Shown piece after piece: positions 42,606 to 50,713 of a stretch of 64,000 nt of DNA; positions within the stretch are counted from its first letter, which is position 1; every line of letters begins with the position of its first letter. The notes under the pieces were generated by a model, which worked only from the letters and a program-made list of their open reading frames with translations, had not been told where the DNA came from and ran no database searches. This DNA is from Atopostipes sp963558565 (GTDB taxonomy: Bacteria; Bacillota; Bacilli; Lactobacillales; Carnobacteriaceae_A): contig CAUWGX010000002.1 in NCBI GenBank assembly GCA_963558565.1, forward strand, positions 1-64,000, read 5' to 3'. The translations under genes were made by a program, and so were the position numbers.

Positions 42606-43562
42606 TTATCGATCACTCTCCCGGTTTGACCATGTTTTTAGAAATAAAGAAATGAGTGCCCATAGGATGCCACTAATTGGCCATATCATCCAGGTGTAAT
42701 GCCAGTTCATCGTTGTAAAGCTCCAAATAAAATAAACTAAAACAGCCCCTAACCAGTAAATCCCAGCAATCGGCTCAATTTTTTGCTGGAAACGTCGCTC
42801 TTCCACACTATACTCACCAATGTTGAGGACCTGTTCATAAGCCGACTGCAGCATGCCATATTTTACAAATTGATAAACTCCCGTCCCGATAGCTGTTGTC
42901 AATAATAAAATACCGAAACGTTCAGTGATCAACTGCTGATCTAAAAAAGAAAAAAGAAGAAGTGGGATGACCGCTAAAATACATAACATAACGCCCATTG
43001 GAATACGATAACGTTCTCTTTCTTTAAAAACGGAAAATTCGTATTCGATCGTTTCGTAATCTTCGTGCGACAAATAGAAGATCCCTTCATCTGGATCGAG
43101 GGCATTTTTTAAGGACTCCAGTCTTAGTCCTGCTGTAATAAATATCCCCACCGCAACTGCCACACAAATCAATAAAAGAATAACCCCGATCTCTTCCACT
43201 CCAAACGTATTAAAGGTAGGTGTTAGCCCTACACCCACTAAAATGAGAAGGATACCTAAACCAATTTTCGTGCTTTCCCTGTTCGTAAACATAATATAGT
43301 TCTCGGCTTCGGCTAACGTATGAAAGGAATAGTCCATCAGGTCCTCTTCTTGATCATAGCCCAGTTCTTCTAGTAAAACATCACGCTCGCCAATTTCAAT
43401 AATGATCGTTCCTAAGGCTTCACTTTCGGTTTTTCCTAAGGCGATTAATTCATCGTACCGATCTTGTGCGTTCTGATAAAGGTCATTTTTGATTCGTTTA
43501 ATTTCTTCCGTTTCAGGAAAATCGCGGAACATATTCTCGATATGTTGCTCTACTGCGTTCAT
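42606..43562 (-). CDS. Membrane protein with permease-prefix (DUF1700-like) N-terminal domain
   Basis: A 318-residue protein. Residues 1-75 are a helical cytoplasmic domain like the permease prefix domain (IENMFRDFPETEEIKRIKNDL ... GTIIIEIGERDVLLEELGY). Then come six or so transmembrane segments (from about residue 100, EIGVILLLICVAVAVGIFI onwards) with a 40-residue cytoplasmic loop near 150-190. It is encoded 12 nt after a PadR regulator, a pairing in which the PadR protein controls a membrane stress-sensing partner (DUF1700/DUF1048 type). I used the ATG at 43562, 8 nt after AAGGAG; the in-frame GTG at 43571 falls at that site. Function unknown. Confidence 0.7.
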   Translation of the reverse strand: MNAVEQHIENMFRDFPETEEIKRIKNDLYQNAQDRYDELIALGKTESEALGTIIIEIGERDVLLEELGYDQEEDLMDYSFHTLAEAENYIMFTNRESTKIGLGILLILVGVGLTPTFNTFGVEEIGVILLLICVAVAVGIFITAGLRLESLKNALDPDEGIFYLSHEDYETIEYEFSVFKERERYRIPMGVMLCILAVIPLLLFSFLDQQLITERFGILLLTTAIGTGVYQFVKYGMLQSAYEQVLNIGEYSVEERRFQQKIEPIAGIYWLGAVLVYFIWSFTTMNWHYTWMIWPISGILWALISLFLKTWSNRESDR

Positions 43563-43574
43563 TTTATTCACTCC

Positions 43575-43895
43575 TTAAAGAAATTGCTGCACAATTTCTT
43601 GGGTCGTTAACCAGTCATCTGAGAGTCGAAGAAATCTTTCGAGCCCCTGTCCCGTCAACTTATAATACGTACGTTTACGTCCTTGGGTCTCCTCTTTTGA
43701 GAAAGCAGTAATATACCCCTTCTTTTCCAAACGATTAAAACTTGAATATAACGTCGTCTCTTTGATTGTATACACTTCAGCCGTGCGTTCTCGAATATAT
43801 TTTGAAATCTCATAACCATATGATTCGCCTTTTGTTAAACGATGCAAAATCATTAAGTCATGAAACCCCCGCAACATATCGCTATTGACACCCAT
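43575..43895 (-). CDS. PadR-family transcriptional regulator
   Basis: A 106-residue winged-helix protein: LMILHRLTKGESYGYEISKYI (recognition helix region) and TTLYSSFNRLEKKGYITAFSKEE, then a C-terminal dimerisation helix. Upstream of the start, 43942-43947 is a perfect TATAAT, and an inverted repeat GTCGT/ACGAC (43949-43963) sits between it and the -35, a natural autoregulatory operator. An earlier in-frame ATG (43940) is before that promoter -10, so I prefer the ATG at 43895. The downstream membrane gene is the likely target partner. Confidence 0.75.
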   Translation of the reverse strand: MGVNSDMLRGFHDLMILHRLTKGESYGYEISKYIRERTAEVYTIKETTLYSSFNRLEKKGYITAFSKEETQGRKRTYYKLTGQGLERFLRLSDDWLTTQEIVQQFL

Positions 43896-43941
43896 AGCCT
43901 CACTTCTTTCGATAAAACGCTTTCCTTTCTTTGGTATCATT

Positions 43942-43963
43942 ATTATACGTCGTTTACTACGAC
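43942..43963 (-). promoter_or_regulatory. predicted operator-promoter of the PadR gene
   Basis: TATAAT (43942-43947) with the inverted repeat GTCGT-ttact-ACGAC (43949-43963) immediately upstream, inside the promoter spacer. Position fits autorepression by the PadR protein. The -35 is weak. Confidence 0.55.
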
Positions 43964-43989
43964 AGATAAAGTAAAATAACTCTAAAAAA

Positions 43990-44013
43990 GACAGACCAGT
44001 GAATTGGCCTGCC
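43990..44013 (-). terminator. terminator of the YccF gene
   Basis: A 9-bp stem (43990-43998 with 44005-44013, two G-U pairs in RNA) followed by CTTTTTTAG on the minus strand, 26 nt after the YccF stop. Confidence 0.6.
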
Positions 44014-44038
44014 TTTTCTTTTTTTAATTTTTTACCTA

Positions 44039-44404
44039 TTAGATTCTAAAAATTTCCGCTCCAAATGGGAGGAAGGCTAATTTGGCCTGTTTAAAATGTT
44101 GCAGTCCAAAAGGAATACCGACAATGGTTAAACAAAAACCGATACCCAGCGTGACTTCTTCAACCACAAGAGCAAAGCCGCCGAAAATTAACCATAAAAT
44201 GTTCAATAAAAGAGACGCTCCTTGGTCACTGAAGTAGACTTCTTTTCCAAAAGGAGCCGCCGATAATTTCGCCAATTTAAAACATTGCTTACCAATAGGG
44301 ATTCCGATAATGGTTACTGACCACAGAATGCCTATGAACCCCCAAGAAAGCCAACTGATAAATCCTCCTAAAATAAACCATATAATATTACCAAGTGTTC
44401 TCAA
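44039..44404 (-). CDS. YccF-family inner membrane protein
   Basis: A 121-residue protein with two copies of the YccF domain: GNIIWFILGGFISWLSWGFIG ... GIPIGKQCFKLAKLSAAPFGKEV and, after residue 65, LLNILWLIFGGFALVVEEV ... GIPFGLQHFKQAKLAFLPFGAEI. There are four membrane segments. YccF proteins are membrane proteins of unknown role. TTG start, 7 nt after AAAGGACC. No operon partner; the PadR and aldo-keto genes are in the same direction but separated. Confidence 0.82.
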   Translation of the reverse strand: MRTLGNIIWFILGGFISWLSWGFIGILWSVTIIGIPIGKQCFKLAKLSAAPFGKEVYFSDQGASLLLNILWLIFGGFALVVEEVTLGIGFCLTIVGIPFGLQHFKQAKLAFLPFGAEIFRI

Positions 44405-44499
44405 AAAAAATGGTCCTTTCTTTTGTTTCCCTTTTAATTATATGATAGGAGTAAATACTTAAATAGACATCCGTCTCAGTATTGATTTTTCAGTAAAAA

Positions 44500-45357
44500 T
44501 TAGCTAATTTGTGGTGGTCGCTCATTTTTATTATCAGGTTCGTTAAAATCAGGATGTGTCCACTCTTTCAAGTATTGCATATCTTCTGCATCAATCTCAA
44601 AGTCAAAAATATCCTTATTCTCTTCCATTCGTTCTCGATGCACTGATTTTGTTAAAGGGACAACTCCCAACTGTACATCAAACCGCAATAATAATTGAGC
44701 CACTGATTTATTGTATTTAGACAGCATTTCCTGAACGCGTTCGTCTTCTTTCAATACAGACAAAGGACTCAAAGGAGAATAAGCTTGCACCACGATGTCG
44801 TGGTTTTGGCAATACTGACGCGTTTCTGTTTGTAAGACACCTGGATGGATCAGTAATTGATTGACCATCGGTTTAATCCGCACATTTTCTACTAAGTTTT
44901 CCAAATGTTCAACAGAAAAGTTACTGACCCCGATTGCTTTCAATACCCCTTCGTCATATAACTCCTCAAACGCACGCCAAGTCTCTAAGTTATCTTCGCG
45001 CCAGTCCTCTCCATGACCTTGCACAATGGGCCAGTGAATGAGGTAGAGATCTAAGTAATCCGTTCCTAATTTTTCTAGCGTTGCTTCAACTTCACGACGT
45101 ACATTTTCGTATCCATGCGCATCATTTTTCAATTTACTAGTCAGGAATAACTCTTCTCGAGCCATTCCACTGGCTGCGAGACCTTGTCCCACGAGCTCTT
45201 CGTTTTGATAAGCACCGGCACCATCAATCTGACGATAACCGACTTCAATGGCGTCTTGTACCCCTTGAATCGCTTCTTGTGGGTCTGTGTTTTTCCACAT
45301 CCCATACCCTAAGACCGGCATTTTCTTTCCATTCGCTAATGTGTAAGTATCCAACAC
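44500..45357 (-). CDS. Aldo-keto reductase
   Basis: A 285-residue TIM-barrel NADPH-dependent oxidoreductase. The catalytic tetrad can be seen: Asp in YRQIDGAG (about residue 45), Tyr in AYQNEE (about 50), Lys in LTSKLKNDAHG (about 76) and His in YLIHWP (about 109). The usual DTAxxYGNE reads DGAGAYQNEE, a small change beside the catalytic Asp. NADPH-binding elements PLTKSVHRERMEEN near 243 are typical. GTG start, 5 nt after AGGAGGAG. Substrate unknown (often methylglyoxal or 2,5-diketo-gluconate in the subgroup). Confidence 0.88.
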   Translation of the reverse strand: MLDTYTLANGKKMPVLGYGMWKNTDPQEAIQGVQDAIEVGYRQIDGAGAYQNEELVGQGLAASGMAREELFLTSKLKNDAHGYENVRREVEATLEKLGTDYLDLYLIHWPIVQGHGEDWREDNLETWRAFEELYDEGVLKAIGVSNFSVEHLENLVENVRIKPMVNQLLIHPGVLQTETRQYCQNHDIVVQAYSPLSPLSVLKEDERVQEMLSKYNKSVAQLLLRFDVQLGVVPLTKSVHRERMEENKDIFDFEIDAEDMQYLKEWTHPDFNEPDNKNERPPQIS

Positions 45358-45371
45358 GATCTCCTCCTCAA

Positions 45372-45650
45372 CTATTTCTTTATTATTTTTCCATCTTCAA
45401 AGACTTCATCATATTCTTTCTGACCTTCTTTATCGTAGCGAAGCCACGGGCCATGTTTTTTACCTTCTTTGAAATGGCCGATTTGCCACAGTTGTCCGGT
45501 GGCCCGATAAAACGTCCACTTTCCCTCCATCTGATCATTTTTAAAAGGACCTTCTGATTTTATCGCTCCGTCCTTAAAAAAATAGGTAAGATGGTCATCC
45601 TCTAAAGCATAGACGGGTTGACCATTTGCATATGTTTTTTTCTCCAACAT
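45372..45650 (-). CDS. MORN-repeat (YwqK-like) small protein
   Basis: A 92-residue protein with MORN-2 repeats: YFFKDGAIKSEGPFKNDQMEGKW, FYRATGQLWQIGHFKEGKKHG and PWLRYDKEGQKEYDEVFEDGK, each a beta-hairpin unit of about 22 residues with the Gly-x-Phe and Glu-Gly pattern. It resembles YwqK of Bacillus, part of an antitoxin-like family, but no toxin gene is next to it. Function unknown. It is 14 nt upstream of the aldo-keto reductase gene in the same direction, so the two may be co-transcribed. Confidence 0.75.
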   Translation of the reverse strand: MLEKKTYANGQPVYALEDDHLTYFFKDGAIKSEGPFKNDQMEGKWTFYRATGQLWQIGHFKEGKKHGPWLRYDKEGQKEYDEVFEDGKIIKK

Positions 45651-45787
45651 AATAAAGTACTTCCTTCCTCAAAATGTTCAAAGTAATCGCTGCTCCTTTC
45701 ATTGTAGCAAAAATAATCTTTGATTGGGAATAGAGGGATTAATTAATGATTTCATCGTATAATCTCATTAAACGCTCTTTTACTGAA

Positions 45788-46354
45788 TTATTGATCGATT
45801 TCTTTAATGATACGCGCGGGGTTGCCACCTACTACCACATTTTTCGGAACATCTTTTGTCACGACACTTCCCCCTGCGACCACTGAACCTGCTCCAATCG
45901 TTATGCCTTTTAAAAGTACAGCATTGGAACCGATCCAAACATCATCTTCTAAAACAATGAGGGCCGGATGCAGATTCCCCCGTTTATCGGCAGCTAAGTC
46001 ATGATCTAATGTCGCAAAAACCACTTGATGCCCAATCAAGGCATTGTTTCCTATCCGCACTCCCCCTTGGTCTTGCATATGAACGCTAGCATTGACAAAA
46101 ACATTTTCTCCAAATTCAACGTTTTTCCCAAAATCGAGATAAAAAGGTTGGCGGATCCGGACCGTCTCTGGAATGGGATGACCTATGATTTGTTCAACGG
46201 CGTCTTTCATTTCTGCATCGGTCTTGTACGTATGGTTAATCGTTCCTAATTGTCTTTGGGTTTCAATCGCGACTTCTTGCATCGTCTTTTCAAATTTTGA
46301 GCCTTTCAGCAATGTTTTCCCTTGATTTAAATGGTCTAATAATTCTTCTAGCAT
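45788..46354 (-). CDS. Maltose/galactoside-type O-acetyltransferase
   Basis: A 188-residue acyltransferase of the LacA/Maa (MaT-GaT) group. A helical N-terminal domain (about 1-60) precedes a left-handed beta-helix (GVRIGNNALIGHQVVFATLDHD ... IGSNAVLLKGITIGAGSVVAGGSVVTKDVPKN). The catalytic His lies in the FATLDHDL segment. It transfers acetyl from acetyl-CoA to a sugar hydroxyl; the sugar is unknown. ATG with GGAGGAG. A PTS permease gene follows in the opposite reading sense to neighbours only by position; no shared promoter is visible. Confidence 0.85.
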   Translation of the reverse strand: MLEELLDHLNQGKTLLKGSKFEKTMQEVAIETQRQLGTINHTYKTDAEMKDAVEQIIGHPIPETVRIRQPFYLDFGKNVEFGENVFVNASVHMQDQGGVRIGNNALIGHQVVFATLDHDLAADKRGNLHPALIVLEDDVWIGSNAVLLKGITIGAGSVVAGGSVVTKDVPKNVVVGGNPARIIKEIDQ

Positions 46355-46469
46355 TTTCTTCTCCTCCTTATATCGCTTTCATTCATAAGCATAAATTAAA
46401 TCCGCTGCGATGTGAAATAATTATATAGCATACTATCCGATAGATGAAAGGAATAGCTGCAATACAAAA

Positions 46470-46498
46470 AGGCACTTTGCCGTTTAAGCAAAGTGCCT
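46470..46498 (-). terminator. terminator of the PTS permease gene
   Basis: Perfect 11-bp arms (AGGCACTTTGC/GCAAAGTGCCT), then T5 on the minus strand, 21 nt after the permease stop. Confidence 0.85.
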
Positions 46499-46518
46499 CT
46501 AAAATCTATTATCTTTTA

Positions 46519-47880
46519 TTAAGCAGTGGCTTGGTCAACCACTTCATCGCTAGGTTCTTCAAAGCCAAAGACCCAAGTGAGAATAAAGCCGGCTGCGAAA
46601 GAAATCAGCACCATAATAATGGCGTGAATAATGTTACTGCTAGAATCTAAATAGACCGGTAAGGCCGGAAGACTCGGGTTAGCAAAAGCAAATGCACGCA
46701 CATTAAAGATCCCAGCGTATAAACCACCTATACCCCCACCTAAAATAGCGGCAATCAGTGGACGTTTCAAGATTAATTCAATCCCGTATAAAGCAGGCTG
46801 CGAAACACCCATGGTCGCTGTAACGGCTGCAGATATAGAGTAAGATCTATAAGCAGTCTTTTTCGTACGTAAGGCAACGGCTAAAGCAACGCCTGCGTGA
46901 GCCATGTTGGCTGCTAGCATTCCTGGTGACAGAATGGTCTCATAACCGAGTTCTGACAGAGAAACAGTGGCTGCTGGAAACAGCGAGTAGTGCACGCCTC
47001 CCATAATAACAAACGGACTTAGTGCTCCCATAAGTGTCGGAACTAACCAAGGAATCGTTTGTGTAAAGTAACCTAACACACTAGCAATTCCTGTACCTAC
47101 AAAGTTTCCAATGGGGCCTAAAATAGAAAGTCCTAATAAAGAAACTACCACTAAAATAACAACCGGATTCACCACGGGGGCTAAAATTTCCGGCATAATT
47201 TTTTTCAAGTAACGTTCAATATAACTTTGCGCCCATACAATTAAAATAATGGGGATGACACTGTTTGCATAATTAATGGATTGAATCGGAATATGAAAAA
47301 AATCACTGCCTGGAAAGTTTTCTAATCCAAAAATTAAATCCGGATGCAATAAGAAACTGGCGATTGTCGCCGCTAGATAAGGAGATGCTTTAAATTCTCT
47401 TGCCGCTGAAAAAGCAAGTAAAATCGGCATAAAGTAAAAGACGGCATCAGAAATGGTATTTAAAATACCTTCTTCGGCCATTCCCGTTTCCAAAACACCG
47501 GTTGTTGTCAAGAGAATCGTAATTCCTTGTAAAATACCCGCTCCTGCTAATGGTGTTAGAATCGGTGTAAAGATTCCTTGAATGGTATTCATTACTTTTT
47601 GCAGAACAGTTTGTTCTTCTTCTTCAACCGCTTCTTCTTGAACCATCAATAATTCAGAAAGTTCATCTTTCAATCCATCTTTTAAGTGAAGTGTTAGATG
47701 CTGTTTTCGTAGGATTGCTTCCACTACGGCATCGCTTTCTTGGAGTTCTTCTAATTTCACTTTTTCAGGATCGTTTGTTTCTAATAAAACTAAATTCGAA
47801 TCTCCAATGGTATAATCGAGAATATTTTCGCGTTTCCCCGAAAGGTCGATAAGTGTTTGGACCACTTGAGTCGTTTCCAA
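46519..47880 (-). CDS. PTS EIIBC-type permease of the glucose/beta-glucoside class, EIIB active site missing
   Basis: A 453-residue protein that looks like a BglP-type EIIBC without EIIA. Residues 1-80 align in layout with an EIIB domain (LIDLSGKRENILDYTIGDSNL), but the phospho-accepting Cys (normally in a CATRLR-like motif) is absent; the whole protein has no cysteine. Residues 100-440 are the EIIC domain with about ten helices, FTPILTPLAGAGILQGITILL and GGVHYSLFP (His297). The loop expected to read GxTEP, whose Glu is needed for sugar binding, reads GVSQPALYG (Gln361). So classic phosphotransfer appears impossible; it may be a degenerate, sensory or partner-dependent permease. Start TTG; paired repeats lie upstream. 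Confidence 0.7.
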   Translation of the reverse strand: METTQVVQTLIDLSGKRENILDYTIGDSNLVLLETNDPEKVKLEELQESDAVVEAILRKQHLTLHLKDGLKDELSELLMVQEEAVEEEEQTVLQKVMNTIQGIFTPILTPLAGAGILQGITILLTTTGVLETGMAEEGILNTISDAVFYFMPILLAFSAAREFKASPYLAATIASFLLHPDLIFGLENFPGSDFFHIPIQSINYANSVIPIILIVWAQSYIERYLKKIMPEILAPVVNPVVILVVVSLLGLSILGPIGNFVGTGIASVLGYFTQTIPWLVPTLMGALSPFVIMGGVHYSLFPAATVSLSELGYETILSPGMLAANMAHAGVALAVALRTKKTAYRSYSISAAVTATMGVSQPALYGIELILKRPLIAAILGGGIGGLYAGIFNVRAFAFANPSLPALPVYLDSSSNIIHAIIMVLISFAAGFILTWVFGFEEPSDEVVDQATA

Positions 47881-48040
47881 AAAAATCCCTGCTTTCCTTT
47901 TGTTTTGTTTTGTGAATTTTTACGTATGAAATAAAACCTTTCACAATCTTGCCCTTGTTCTCATTTGAAACCCTTATCAAGACTTCGTTTCTGATGAACA
48001 AAAACTATCTTATTACAAAATTTTACTGTTTTCTACCTTG

Positions 48041-48062
48041 GAAAACGGTTTATTTCAACTTT
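48041..48062. repeat. operator-like direct repeat, copy 1
   Basis: GAAAACGGTTTATTTCAACTTT; 20 of 22 bases match the second copy 60 bp away. Both have a cre-like core and, on the minus strand, a TTGAAA hexamer. It lies about 160 bp upstream of the PTS permease start. Confidence 0.55.
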
Positions 48063-48100
48063 CTCAATTTTTTCACAAATAATATCTTTTTTCACGCATA

Positions 48101-48122
48101 GAAACCGCTTTATTTCAACTTT
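48101..48122. repeat. operator-like direct repeat, copy 2
   Basis: GAAACCGCTTTATTTCAACTTT, 60 bp from copy 1 (start to start), with only two differences. The region between PTS permease and DUF1002 genes (47881-48183) is otherwise AT-rich, with no gene that I can support. Confidence 0.55.
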
Positions 48123-48183
48123 TCGGTGCTTTTTTTATATGTGTTTTGAGTCACTTATAAAAATAAATGTTCCTCTCCATAAA

Positions 48184-48221
48184 AAAACGCCAAACTACTT
48201 TATAATGTAGCTGGGCGTTTT
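48184..48221 (-). terminator. terminator of the DUF1002 gene
   Basis: AAAACGCC (48184-48191) pairs with GGCGTTTT (48214-48221), inner CTAC/GTAG stem, and T7 follows on the minus strand. Confidence 0.8.
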
Positions 48222-48238
48222 TATATTTCTCTTTTTAT

Positions 48239-49198
48239 TTATCTAAATAAATTAGCAATGGAGTGAATAATCTCACGGAAAAAGTTTCCGATACGTTCAA
48301 GCAAGCCGCTTTCTTCTGCTTGTTGCCAAGCATCCCCTAAGCGATCGCTTAAGTTGTTCGCAAATTCATTTAATTGTTCCTTCACTTGTTCCGAATCGAT
48401 AGCACTTGTTTGTTGATAATTTTCAAAGTAATTCACTAAAATATTAATGTTATCGACAGAAATGACATTTTGTAAATCATACTTCTCTAAAGCTTCGTTA
48501 ATGATTTGTTCGATTTCTTCACGGGTCGCTACTTCATCCGTTCGCTCTTTAATATCGCCTAATTGCTGTTTGATATCAACAATAACACCATCTAAACGGC
48601 TTGATTCTTCTTCATCGAGGTCTTCACCTTCTGCAATTTCACTCGTTGTCTCTAGTTCCTCTTGCGCGACTTCCATTCGCTCTTGATCAAGATCTTCCCC
48701 ATTAACTTCCAAGGCTTTATAAACACCGGTTAAAGCACTCTCTCCTGTCACTGGGCGGATACTAGCGACTTCGATAATTACGTCCTCAACCCCTGCAGTA
48801 ATTGCTGCATTGGTATATTGTTGGCTCGTAATCGTTGTAATGTCTTCGGGGGTTAAGATCTCAACGTTTACTCCGCTATTGTTGTCTCTTTGCACAAGCA
48901 CAGAAGAAATCATACTGGCTGTGTTCCCCGAACCATAACCTAAATAGTTCACCAAGTCTTCACCTAAAGCGGGTGTATGAGCCACATCATCCATACTATC
49001 AATTTCGAATAATTCCTGAGTTTCAGCTAGCTCTGCATCACTCAAGCCGCCACCATATACAAACGTTGGTTTCCCCCACGCCTCATCCACCACACTCGTA
49101 TCAATGGCGTGAACAGTCGAAGTACCTGCTGTCGCTAATAAAGCAGTCGCGCTGACTCCTACAATCATTTGACTTAATTTCTTTAGAATATTTTTCAT
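48239..49198 (-). CDS. Secreted DUF1002-family protein (YpuA-like)
   Basis: A 319-residue protein with a cleavable signal peptide (hydrophobic core to about residue 25, AHAI... cleavage near VHA) and no lipobox. The DUF1002 domain spans about residues 35-320: WGKPTFVYGGGLSDAELAET, GYGSGNTASMISSVLVQRD, and two helical C-terminal segments including a Glu-rich stretch (residues 170-215). It is a family of secreted proteins of unknown role found in many Firmicutes. The gene has its own promoter (TATAAT near 49236-49241 on the minus strand) and terminator. Its start is ATG with AAAGGAG. Confidence 0.85.
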   Translation of the reverse strand: MKNILKKLSQMIVGVSATALLATAGTSTVHAIDTSVVDEAWGKPTFVYGGGLSDAELAETQELFEIDSMDDVAHTPALGEDLVNYLGYGSGNTASMISSVLVQRDNNSGVNVEILTPEDITTITSQQYTNAAITAGVEDVIIEVASIRPVTGESALTGVYKALEVNGEDLDQERMEVAQEELETTSEIAEGEDLDEEESSRLDGVIVDIKQQLGDIKERTDEVATREEIEQIINEALEKYDLQNVISVDNINILVNYFENYQQTSAIDSEQVKEQLNEFANNLSDRLGDAWQQAEESGLLERIGNFFREIIHSIANLFR

Positions 49199-49356
49199 TT
49201 TAACTTCTCCTTTGTTTATTCGGATACAACTGAATTATACCACAATCTCATTTAATCAAAAAACGGCCTTAAGTCTGAGTGTGAATTTTCATAGAAGTAT
49301 CTGTCAAAATAGCCTATACTTACCTTACGACAATAAATGAGATAGGTGATTTTATA

Positions 49357-50580
49357 ATGTATGATCGTGCCTTATTTGAAGCGATTGAAAATGAAAAAAA
49401 CCGTCAAGAACATGGAATCGAACTCATCGCCTCTGAGAATTTTGTATCCCAAGAGGTCATGAAAGCACAGGGAAGTATTTTAACGAATAAATACGCGGAA
49501 GGTTATCCGGGACGTCGTTATTATGGGGGCTGTGAATTCGTTGATGTGGTCGAGAACCTTGCCATCGAACGGGCTAAAGAACTGTTTGGTGCCGAATACG
49601 CGAACGTTCAACCCCACTCTGGAAGCCAAGCGAATATGGCGGCTTATCAAGCCTTACTAAAACCAGGTGATAAAATTCTAGGGATGAATTTAAATCATGG
49701 CGGCCATTTAACGCATGGTTCTAAAGTGAATTTTAGTGGAAAATTATATAATTTTATCGCTTATGGTGTCACTGAAGAGGAAGAAGTCATTGATTATGAA
49801 GAGATTCGTCGGGTAGCTGTCGAAGAAAAACCGCAAATGATTGTTGCCGGGGCAAGTGCTTATTCGCGTTCGATTGATTTTAAGAAATTTCGAGCGATTG
49901 CGGATGAGATCGAGGCCTTCTTTATGGTAGACATGGCACATATTGCTGGCCTTTGTGCCACAGGACACCACCAAAATCCTGTGCCTTATGCTGATGTAGT
50001 CACTTCAACCACCCATAAAACGCTACGCGGCCCTCGAGGCGGTTTGATCCTTGCGAAGAAAAAATATGCAAAGAAATTAAACAGTGCAGTCTTTCCTGGG
50101 ATTCAAGGTGGCCCTTTGGAGCATGTCATTGCTGCAAAAGCGGTCGCCTTTTACGAAGCCTTACAACCTTCCTTTAAAGATTATATTGGCCAAGTGATCG
50201 AAAACGCAAAAGCAATGGTCGACGTCTTTAAAGGTTCTAAATTCCGCGTCATCAGTCAAGAGACAGAGAATCATCTTTTCTTACTCGATGTTTCCGCTTA
50301 TGGTTTGAACGGCCAAGAACTGGAGACTTTACTCGATGAGGTTGAAATTACAGCCAATAAAAACGCGATTCCTTTCGATGAACTACCTCCCACAAAAACA
50401 AGTGGTCTTCGTATCGGAACCCCCGCGATTACAACGCGCGGTTTCAAAGAGGAAGAAGCGAAAAAAGTCGCTGAATTAATTGTCAAAGTCGCTGAAAACC
50501 AAGAAGACACTCAAGTGTTACATGAAGTCAAAGAAGAAGTGCGTGAAATCACTCAACAATTCCCCCTTTACAAGCATTAA
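49357..50580 (+). CDS. glyA: Serine hydroxymethyltransferase
   Basis: A 407-residue PLP enzyme that interconverts serine and glycine with tetrahydrofolate as C1 carrier. Motifs: IELIASENFVSQEVM, GYPGRRYYGGCEFVDVVE, ANVQPHSGSQANM, and the PLP Lys in VTSTTHKTLRGPRGG (about residue 227). It is a complete, normal-length enzyme with its own upstream ATG and AGGTGA site, and a strong terminator follows. I found no PurBox upstream, although glyA is under PurR in some Bacilli. Confidence 0.95.
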   Translation: MYDRALFEAIENEKNRQEHGIELIASENFVSQEVMKAQGSILTNKYAEGYPGRRYYGGCEFVDVVENLAIERAKELFGAEYANVQPHSGSQANMAAYQALLKPGDKILGMNLNHGGHLTHGSKVNFSGKLYNFIAYGVTEEEEVIDYEEIRRVAVEEKPQMIVAGASAYSRSIDFKKFRAIADEIEAFFMVDMAHIAGLCATGHHQNPVPYADVVTSTTHKTLRGPRGGLILAKKKYAKKLNSAVFPGIQGGPLEHVIAAKAVAFYEALQPSFKDYIGQVIENAKAMVDVFKGSKFRVISQETENHLFLLDVSAYGLNGQELETLLDEVEITANKNAIPFDELPPTKTSGLRIGTPAITTRGFKEEEAKKVAELIVKVAENQEDTQVLHEVKEEVREITQQFPLYKH

Positions 50581-50591
50581 TCTAGATTCAC

Positions 50592-50619
50592 AGCGAGTAC
50601 CTCGCATAAGGTACTCGCT
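50592..50619 (+). terminator. terminator of glyA
   Basis: Perfect 11-bp arms (AGCGAGTACCT/AGGTACTCGCT) with a 6-nt loop and T7. Confidence 0.88.
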
Positions 50620-50713
50620 TTTTTTAATCCCAATTGCAGATATTGGAATAAGTTAATATCTTCACTTATAATGAATAAGAGAACGTTTTATTTTTTAGAA
50701 AGGGAGTGCGCAA

